Shown: piece by piece, positions 6,720 to 11,939 of the stretch
Numbering within the stretch: the stretch's first letter is position 1
Layout of the letters: every line of letters begins with the position of its first letter
From: Bacteroidales bacterium
GTDB lineage: Bacteria; Bacteroidota; Bacteroidia; Bacteroidales; Muribaculaceae
Assembly (NCBI GenBank): GCA_004552485.1
Contig: SFOH01000054.1
Coordinates: 1 to 11,939 of the forward strand
DNA: 11,939 nt
Reading direction: 5' to 3'
Translations under genes and position numbers: made by a program
The notes under the pieces: model-generated
Seen by the model: the letters and a program-made list of their open reading frames with translations, nothing else
What the model was told of the DNA's origin: nothing
Database searches by the model: none

Positions 6720-9011
6720 CTATGAGAGCAGCTCGTTGATGAGGGCCGGGTCGTAAGCAAGGGCCCGGTCGTAGACCTCGTCGGCGTTGGCGGGATTGTC
6801 GACTTCGGTCATGTTCTGCGCCTCGGCCTTGATGCGGAGCAGCCGGCCCAGCGACATCTTCCTGCGCAGGCGACGGAGGTAATCGGTGACGGTTTGGGTG
6901 TTGACAGTGCGCGCTACCTGCGAGTTGTTCGTGATCTCGAGCCAGGTGATTTCGGCACGTTCCACGTCGAGGACGCCGAAGGTCATACCCTTTGCGATGT
7001 TGCAGTCGGGGATATGCACCATGTGCTGCACGCACGAGGGGTCGAAGGCGACGCCCGTTTCATTGCTGACCTGCATGGGATAGAGCGAGCTCATCCAGCC
7101 CACGCGTGCGTTCACGGTCAGCGTGCCCATGGAGTAGGCGTTGCACATAAACAGAACATACTGTGCGTCGGTACGCCACAACTCGCGCAGGTCCAGTTCC
7201 ACATACTCTGCGGTGCCCACCTCGGCGGGGATGGAGCGTATGTCGCCGCTGTGCACGGCTCCGGCTTGCAGAAGGTTCGTGTAGTCGCAGTTGCGGACGG
7301 CTCCGTTCTTGTAGAGGATGACGGCGCTGAGGTCGAGGTCGAGGTACTGCGCCGGCAGCCCTTCGCCCCAGTTGAGGAAGATGCGCACGTCCCGGCCCTC
7401 GACACGGAAGCGTTCGCCCTGTACGGCCGACGAGGTGTCCTGGACGGTGGTGGCACGGTCGCCGACGGCAACGGGGATGTTGAACAGCTCGGGGGCTATG
7501 TAGATTTTGTGTCCCTCGTGGCTGCGGTCTTTGATGAAGTGTTTGCGCAGGACAACGGGCAGCAGACTGTCAATCGATTCCTTCATATATTCTATGTCCT
7601 CGGGTGTGTTATGGACGAGGAGTGGATTGGGCGGGAGGGGGAGACGGCCGCCGGTGACGGGCACGGTATAGCGTTTGGCATGGGGGTCGAAGTAGAGGCC
7701 GGCGGCATCGATGAGGCTGAGGACGAGTCGAGGCGCTACGCCCCCGGTGCGCATGAACGCCTCGAGGACGGGCTCGGTGCCGAAGCGCAGCATGGTGGCG
7801 AAGAGCGAGCGTGCGAAGAAGCCGGGACGCTGCGAGAGCATCTCGAGCACACGGTCGCGGTCGCCCTCGCGGCGTGCCTTGTCGAGTTGTCCGTTCCACA
7901 CGGTGTAGTCGCCGCGGTAGAAGACATCTAACAGCCGTGCAAGGCGCTCGAAGCCCGGACGGCGGGCATACTCGGGCAGTCGCAGCGCGCGGATGAAGCG
8001 TACCCACATATCGCGGTGGGGGTGCATGGATTCGGCCTGTGCCCCGGCGCTGCCGGGGAGTGCGTTGAGCCATTCGGCCACGATGCGGCACATGCGGCGC
8101 GAATAGTGCAGGCTCAGGTGCTTTTTCATGTTGCCTTCGAGGTCTCTCTTTGGCCGTATGTACGGGCCCTCGCAGTACACACCTCTCCACTTGTGCGATT
8201 TGGCAATCATGTAGCGCGGCTCGATGATGACGGTCCGTGCGGTCTTCTTATACCACAGATAGCGGAGCACCTCGGCAGGCGATGTGAGCAGTCGTACGGC
8301 CCGGTCCGCCTTGCCGGCGTCGACGAGAGCGTCGACGGCAATGATCATTGTCTCCTTCATGGCGATGGTGACGTCGGCGGGCAAGGGATAGACCGTGAGG
8401 AGGCGGCGCAGCGAGTCGGCCTGCGTGGCGTCGAGGGGCACGGGTGTCTCCAGCAGCGAGCGCAGCAACTTGGTCATATCCTCGTCGGTGAACAGTGCCA
8501 GCGGGCGTTTCTTCGAGCCCTGTTCGGTGTACACGATGCCGGGTGTGATGGTGAAGGGCGTGCCGCAGTAGGGGCAGCCGGTGTAGTGCTCCAGGTCGAA
8601 GGAATCCGGCGGAATGAGATGGCCGCAGGGGAGCTGCACGCACCGGGAGGCTTCGCAGCCGCCTCTGTTGGCGAGGAAGGTGAGGTCGGCGTTCGGGTGT
8701 TCATCGCCGTATCGAGGTATGTTGTGGGTCCAGCCGCGGCGCAGGGCGCTCCAGTTGAGATTGGTGCCGAGGGCGTTGTTCACGACGCCGACGAGCTGCT
8801 CGAGCTGTTCGGCGCTGAGTGTGCACAGTGCGTGGAGGGCTTCTTCGGTCACCCAGTATCCGCAGCCGCTGAGGGCCTGCACGGTGAGGATGACGGCCTC
8901 GGAGCACTCGTAGTCGTCCGTCCTAAGCTTTTCGCGGGAGACGGGGACGTAGATGGCCTGTTGGCGGAGAGCAACCTGGTTGAGTGTGACGAATTGATTG
9001 GATGATTGCAT
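6720..9011 (-). CDS. RING-like zinc-finger protein with C-terminal TerD-like domain
   Basis: A 763-aa soluble protein without signal peptide. Near the N-terminus a treble-clef/RING-like zinc site has C119, C124, C129-G-H131, then C146-P-Y-C149. The middle (about 170-500) is helical and of no family I can name. The C-terminal part (about 540-715) resembles TerD: an LNWGEG start, LDLDLSAVILYKNG (compare the F-D-L-D-x-S-A-F core of TerD), then AVHSGDIRS, a VELDL strand and a hydrophobic YVLFMCNAYS strand. This layout fits what NCBI calls the MXAN_6230/SCO0854 family RING domain-containing protein; I recall the name, and the match is by architecture only. TerD domains bind calcium and belong to tellurite/stress-response systems. 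The same frame stays open up to 9788, but the start is placed at the ATG at 9011, since the upstream part overlaps the esterase. It begins 29 bases after the esterase stop, which suggests one operon. No ter genes are near. Confidence 0.75.
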   Translation of the reverse strand: MQSSNQFVTLNQVALRQQAIYVPVSREKLRTDDYECSEAVILTVQALSGCGYWVTEEALHALCTLSAEQLEQLVGVVNNALGTNLNWSALRRGWTHNIPRYGDEHPNADLTFLANRGGCEASRCVQLPCGHLIPPDSFDLEHYTGCPYCGTPFTITPGIVYTEQGSKKRPLALFTDEDMTKLLRSLLETPVPLDATQADSLRRLLTVYPLPADVTIAMKETMIIAVDALVDAGKADRAVRLLTSPAEVLRYLWYKKTARTVIIEPRYMIAKSHKWRGVYCEGPYIRPKRDLEGNMKKHLSLHYSRRMCRIVAEWLNALPGSAGAQAESMHPHRDMWVRFIRALRLPEYARRPGFERLARLLDVFYRGDYTVWNGQLDKARREGDRDRVLEMLSQRPGFFARSLFATMLRFGTEPVLEAFMRTGGVAPRLVLSLIDAAGLYFDPHAKRYTVPVTGGRLPLPPNPLLVHNTPEDIEYMKESIDSLLPVVLRKHFIKDRSHEGHKIYIAPELFNIPVAVGDRATTVQDTSSAVQGERFRVEGRDVRIFLNWGEGLPAQYLDLDLSAVILYKNGAVRNCDYTNLLQAGAVHSGDIRSIPAEVGTAEYVELDLRELWRTDAQYVLFMCNAYSMGTLTVNARVGWMSSLYPMQVSNETGVAFDPSCVQHMVHIPDCNIAKGMTFGVLDVERAEITWLEITNNSQVARTVNTQTVTDYLRRLRRKMSLGRLLRIKAEAQNMTEVDNPANADEVYDRALAYDPALINELLS

Positions 9012-9040
9012 GAGAGTGGAAGAGTGGAAGAGAGGATGGG

Positions 9041-9868
9041 TTATTTGGGTTCGGGATTGACTGATGTGCGGAGCCACTTGGCGAGTTCGGCGGTCCACTC
9101 GGGCTTGTAGGTGAATCCGTTGCGGAATCCCCAGCCGTGGCCGCCGTTGGGATAGATGTGGAGGGTGGCGGGGATTTTGAACTTGCGCAGAGCGGTGAAG
9201 TAGAGCCAGGCGTTCTCGGGCGAGACGCGCGAGTCGTCGGCACTGAGAGCGATGAAGCACTGCGGCGTGCGGGCGTCGACGCGGCGGTCGGTGGAGTAGC
9301 GTTCGACCTGGAGCGGCGTGGGATAGGCGCCCAGGAGGTTGCGGCGCGTCATCTTGCCGGTGTACTTCGAGTCCATGGTGATGACGGGATAGAGCAGCAC
9401 CTGGAAGTTGGGGCGCATGTTCTCGTTGTCGGGGAAGGTGGCCACTGACGAGGCGAGGTGTCCGCCGGCTGAGGCGCCCATGATGCCGACTTTCTCCGGG
9501 TCGATGTTCCACTCTTTGGCGCTGGCGCGGATGCGGAGCATGGCATGCTGGGCGTCGGCCTTGGGATAGTTGACGCGGTCGTGGGGGAGCCGGTATTTGA
9601 GGACGACGTAGGTGATGCCCTGCTCGTTGAACCAGTCGGCCATGGCTGTTCCCTCTTCCTCGAGAGCGAGGGTCTGATAGCCGCCGCCGGGGCACATGAG
9701 GATGGTGACGCCGTTGGGATTGTCGGGGAGGTAGCAGTACATGACGGGCGTGTACGTGCCGCCCGGGCTGTCTTCGGGGTGTTCCCACAGGGGCACTTCA
9801 AACGCGCGCCGTGCCGAGGCACTCAGCGCCGTCACGAGCATTGCCAGCAACAGGAGTCTTCTCATCAT
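9041..9868 (-). CDS. Secreted alpha/beta-hydrolase esterase
   Basis: A 275-aa protein with a signal peptide (residues 1-19, ending ALSASA). The core is an alpha/beta hydrolase of the BD-FAE/acetyl-xylan esterase-lipase type: oxyanion-hole segment CPGGGY (59-64), nucleophile elbow GASAGG (131-136, Ser133), probable acid Asp in LSADDSRV (Asp211 or 212) and catalytic His in NGGHGWG (His244). All triad residues are present, so it should be active. Probable substrates are acetyl or feruloyl esters on polysaccharides, by analogy with Bacteroidales relatives; the exact one is not shown by the sequence. No SusC/SusD pair or glycosidase is nearby. Two adjacent ATG codons (9868 and 9865) can start it; the first is used. 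A hairpin separates it from the sugar mutase gene upstream, and the RING-TerD gene follows 29 bases downstream. Confidence 0.88.
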   Translation of the reverse strand: MMRRLLLLAMLVTALSASARRAFEVPLWEHPEDSPGGTYTPVMYCYLPDNPNGVTILMCPGGGYQTLALEEEGTAMADWFNEQGITYVVLKYRLPHDRVNYPKADAQHAMLRIRASAKEWNIDPEKVGIMGASAGGHLASSVATFPDNENMRPNFQVLLYPVITMDSKYTGKMTRRNLLGAYPTPLQVERYSTDRRVDARTPQCFIALSADDSRVSPENAWLYFTALRKFKIPATLHIYPNGGHGWGFRNGFTYKPEWTAELAKWLRTSVNPEPK

Positions 9869-9889
9869 TCGTCGTTAGTTATGAAAGGG

Positions 9890-9927
9890 ACACGCCCCGC
9901 CGTCAACTCTGTGAAAGCGGGGCGCGT
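9890..9927 (-). terminator. GC-rich hairpin between the mutase and esterase genes
   Basis: ACACGCCCCGC (9890-9900) can pair with GCGGGGCGCGT (9917-9927), eleven positions with one non-Watson-Crick (a G-U in minus-strand RNA), around a 16-base loop. On the minus strand it is followed only by CCCTTTCAT, a poor T run. It may weaken read-through from the mutase into the esterase rather than end it fully. No consensus promoter is seen before the esterase. Confidence 0.5.
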
Positions 9928-9959
9928 CGGTCATGCGTTAGGTTTCGGGGGAACCGGGG

Positions 9960-11708
9960 TCAGATGCCCAGGTCTTTCTTGATGGCCTCGATCTTGGCGG
10001 CGGCGCGCTCGTTGCAGGCCTCGTAGTCGTCGACGGTGTTCATCTTGTCTTTCACCTCGAGATAGAACTTGATCTTAGGCTCGGTGCCGGAGGGGCGAAC
10101 TGAAACCTTGTTGCCTTCCTCGGTGTAGAACTGGAGCACGTTGGAGGTTGCGGGGAAGTCCATCTTGGTGGTGTCGCCGCTGACGAGGTTGTACTCGTTG
10201 AGGTCGGAGTAGTCCTTGATGGCTACGACCTTGCTGCCGCCGAGGGTCTTGGGCGGGTTCTGGCGGTAGTTGACCATCATCTGCTTGATTTCGTCGGCAC
10301 CGGTCTTGCCGGGACGAACGACGGAGATAACCTCCTCGTGGCTGTAGCCGTTCTGCAGGTAGATGTCCTTGAGCATGTCCATGTAGGTCATGCCGCGGTC
10401 GCGGGCCCATGCGGCGATTTCGGCCATGAGTGAGATGGCGGAGACGGAGTCTTTGTCGCGGCAGAAGTCTTCGGCCAGGAAGCCGTAGCTCTCCTCACCG
10501 CCGCCGAGGTAGCGGCCGGTCTCCTCGTGGTCGCGGATGACAGCGGCAATCCACTTGAAGCCGGTGTAGGAGTCGAACATGGCAACGCCCTGGGCGTCGG
10601 CGATGGTCTTGATGGTCTCGGTGGTGACGATTGACTTCACGACATACTCGTTGCCTTTGAGCAGGCCGAGCTCGCGGTTGCGAAGCATGATGTAGTTGAG
10701 GAGGATCATCACGATCTGGTTGCCGTTGATCATGACATACTCGCCGCTCTTGTCGCGGGCCACGCAGCCGATGCGGTCGGCGTCGGGATCGGAGGCGAAG
10801 ATGACGTCGGCGTCCGTAGCCTTGGCGCGCTCAATGGCCATGTGCATGGCTGAGGGCACTTCGGGGTTGGGAGAAACGACGGTGGGGAAGTCGCCGGAGG
10901 GGATGTCCTGCTCGGGGACGTGGATGATGTTGGTGAAGCCGTAGTTCTTGAGGGATGCGGGAACGAGCTTTACGCCTGTGCCGTGGATGGGGGTGTAGAC
11001 GATTTTGAGGTCGGCGTGACGTTTGATGACCTCGGGGTCGAGGCTCAGGGTCTTGATGGCTGCGAGGAACTCCTGGTCCATCTTGTCGCCGATAATCTCG
11101 ATGAGCTCGGGGTTGCCCTCGAACTTGATGTCTTTGACGCTCTTGATGTCGTTGACGTGGTTGATGATGTTGACATCGTGGGGAGCGAGCACCTGTGCGC
11201 CGTCGGCCCAGTAGGCCTTGTAGCCGTTATACTCCTTGGGGTTGTGTGAGGCGGTGACGTTGACGCCGCTCTGGCAGCCGAGGTGACGGATGGCGAAGCT
11301 CAGCTCGGGGGTGGGCTGGAAGCTCTGGAACAGGTAAACCTTGATGCCGTTGGCCGAGAAGATGTTGGCGACGGTCTTGGCGAACAGGTCGGAGTTGTTG
11401 CGCACGTCGTGGCCGACGACAACCGAAATCTGAGGCAGCTCGGGGAAGGCTTCCTTCAGGTAGTTGGCGAGGCCCTGTGTGGCGGCGCCCACGGTGTAGA
11501 TGTTCATGCGGTTTGTGCCCGGGCCCATGATGCCGCGAAGGCCGCCCGTGCCGAACTCCAGGTCTTTATAGAATGCTTCGATGAGGTTGGTTTTGTCCTC
11601 GGCCTCAAGCATCTCTTTAACCTGCTGACGGGTTGCTTCGTCATAGTCTTCGCTAAGCCATGCCTGGGCTTTTTTCTCGCACTCTTTGATAAGTTCTTTG
11701 TTGTCCAT
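9960..11708 (-). CDS. Phospho-sugar mutase (phosphoglucomutase/phosphomannomutase)
   Basis: A 582-aa cytoplasmic enzyme of the alpha-D-phosphohexomutase superfamily, which interconverts hexose 1- and 6-phosphates to link glycolysis with nucleotide-sugar synthesis. All four signature sites are visible: the phosphoserine loop TASHNPKEYNG (152-162, Ser154), the metal-binding DPDADR (307-312), the sugar-specificity loop GGGEESYG (402-409) and the phosphate-binding RPSGTEPKIK (538-547). The Glu-Glu-Ser loop and the length near 580 aa fit the PgcA-like group that acts on glucose 1-phosphate, often with some mannose activity; I cannot choose the substrate. The start ATG at 11708 lies about 45 bases after the predicted transcription start from a consensus promoter. 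The gene follows cdsA but has its own promoter. Confidence 0.95.
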   Translation of the reverse strand: MDNKELIKECEKKAQAWLSEDYDEATRQQVKEMLEAEDKTNLIEAFYKDLEFGTGGLRGIMGPGTNRMNIYTVGAATQGLANYLKEAFPELPQISVVVGHDVRNNSDLFAKTVANIFSANGIKVYLFQSFQPTPELSFAIRHLGCQSGVNVTASHNPKEYNGYKAYWADGAQVLAPHDVNIINHVNDIKSVKDIKFEGNPELIEIIGDKMDQEFLAAIKTLSLDPEVIKRHADLKIVYTPIHGTGVKLVPASLKNYGFTNIIHVPEQDIPSGDFPTVVSPNPEVPSAMHMAIERAKATDADVIFASDPDADRIGCVARDKSGEYVMINGNQIVMILLNYIMLRNRELGLLKGNEYVVKSIVTTETIKTIADAQGVAMFDSYTGFKWIAAVIRDHEETGRYLGGGEESYGFLAEDFCRDKDSVSAISLMAEIAAWARDRGMTYMDMLKDIYLQNGYSHEEVISVVRPGKTGADEIKQMMVNYRQNPPKTLGGSKVVAIKDYSDLNEYNLVSGDTTKMDFPATSNVLQFYTEEGNKVSVRPSGTEPKIKFYLEVKDKMNTVDDYEACNERAAAKIEAIKKDLGI

Positions 11709-11759
11709 GTTTTTGTTAGTATATATAGGTTTTGAGTTTAATAGTCAATTCTTGTCTTG

Positions 11760-11792
11760 CAAAGATACAACATTCGTCGTAATAAATACAAA
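11760..11792 (-). promoter_or_regulatory. Bacteroidota sigma-ABfr-type promoter for the sugar mutase
   Basis: On the minus strand TTTG (11792-11789) and TATCTTTG (11767-11760) are 21 bases apart, a full match to the Bacteroides housekeeping promoter. The predicted start is near 11753, giving an AT-rich 5' UTR of about 45 bases before the ATG at 11708. It is the only strong promoter seen for the minus-strand block, so it may also feed the esterase and RING-TerD genes. Confidence 0.8.
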
Positions 11793-11844
11793 TTCCGGGG
11801 GCATAAAGTTTGCTAAAAACCTTATTGTCCGGTGGCGGCGCACT

Positions 11845-11939
11845 TCAGACCACGAAGAGGTAGAAGATTGCCGACGCGGGAGCCACGAACAACAGCGAGT
11901 CGATTCGGTCGAGGATGCCGCCATGGCCGGGGATGATGT
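11845..11939 (-). CDS. cdsA: Phosphatidate cytidylyltransferase, C-terminal end (5' part outside window)
   Basis: Only the last 30 residues are inside the window. They contain PGHGGILDRIDSLLFVAP, then ASAIFYLFVV and a stop codon at 11847-11845. The P-G-H-G-G-x-L-D-R-x-D-S signature is diagnostic of CdsA, the membrane enzyme that makes CDP-diacylglycerol from phosphatidate and CTP for phospholipid synthesis. The last part is hydrophobic, as in the final membrane helix. The gene is cut by the window edge, not broken. It lies 78 bases (to the -7 end of the promoter, 11767) upstream of the sugar mutase promoter and probably belongs to another transcript. Confidence 0.93.
   Translation of the reverse strand, partial: IIPGHGGILDRIDSLLFVAPASAIFYLFVV

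Noticed and set aside
8016..9005. Long + strand open frames under the RING-TerD gene (also 6894-7931)
   Set aside because: They mirror the codon bias of the minus-strand gene, carry no recognisable motif, and have compositions rich in Val, Gly and Ala typical of antisense shadows.
9012..9788. N-terminal extension of the RING-TerD frame up to 9788 (1022 aa)
   Set aside because: It overlaps the esterase gene, which has a complete signal peptide and catalytic triad. The extension is Arg/His/Pro-rich low-complexity sequence of shadow type.
9960..11939. A mobile or phage-derived block
   Set aside because: The genes are housekeeping types (cdsA, sugar mutase) with the same base composition as their neighbours, and no integrase or transposase is seen.

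Overview
The window looks like a high-GC member of the order Bacteroidales, possibly Muribaculaceae-like; the family is a guess from GC content and gene types. Two sites match the Bacteroidota housekeeping promoter (TTTG, about 20 bases, TAnnTTTG), at 1131-1162 on + and 11760-11792 on -. Starts lack clear Shine-Dalgarno sequences, and the outer-membrane protein ends in phenylalanine. No transposase, integrase, phage gene or CRISPR array is visible, so this is probably chromosomal backbone with a few odd elements.

The left half reads on +. A 400-base leader with an 11-bp triplet repeat precedes a six-helix HdeD/DUF308-type membrane protein (401-976) closed by a good terminator. A consensus promoter and a 5' UTR with a long-range hairpin then lead to a secreted protein with an extreme Trp/Tyr tract and a Gly/Ser/Arg tail (1293-2483), followed by its own terminator. 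Next is an OmpP1/FadL-type outer-membrane beta-barrel (2693-4324). After a perfect 12-bp inverted repeat comes a Pif1-like superfamily 1 helicase fused to a coiled coil and TPR-like repeats (4429-6471).

The strands converge near 6472-6719. Here lies a minus-strand tRNA-like element of 131 nt. Its acceptor stem, D arm and T arm are intact, but it has about 58 nt too many between the D and T arms, and no anticodon arm can be assigned.

The right half reads on -. In transcription order it holds the C-terminal end of cdsA (11845-11939), a promoter, a phosphoglucomutase/phosphomannomutase (9960-11708), a secreted alpha/beta-hydrolase esterase (9041-9868), and a 763-aa protein with a RING-like zinc site and a TerD-like C-terminal domain (6720-9011). 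The last two are 29 bases apart and probably co-transcribed.

The genes do not form one obvious pathway. The left block is largely envelope-associated, the right block mixes sugar-phosphate, phospholipid and esterase functions, and two proteins (helicase-TPR and RING-TerD) have unusual multidomain designs. The best candidates for something undescribed are the interrupted tRNA-like element and the RING-TerD protein paired with an esterase outside any ter cluster.
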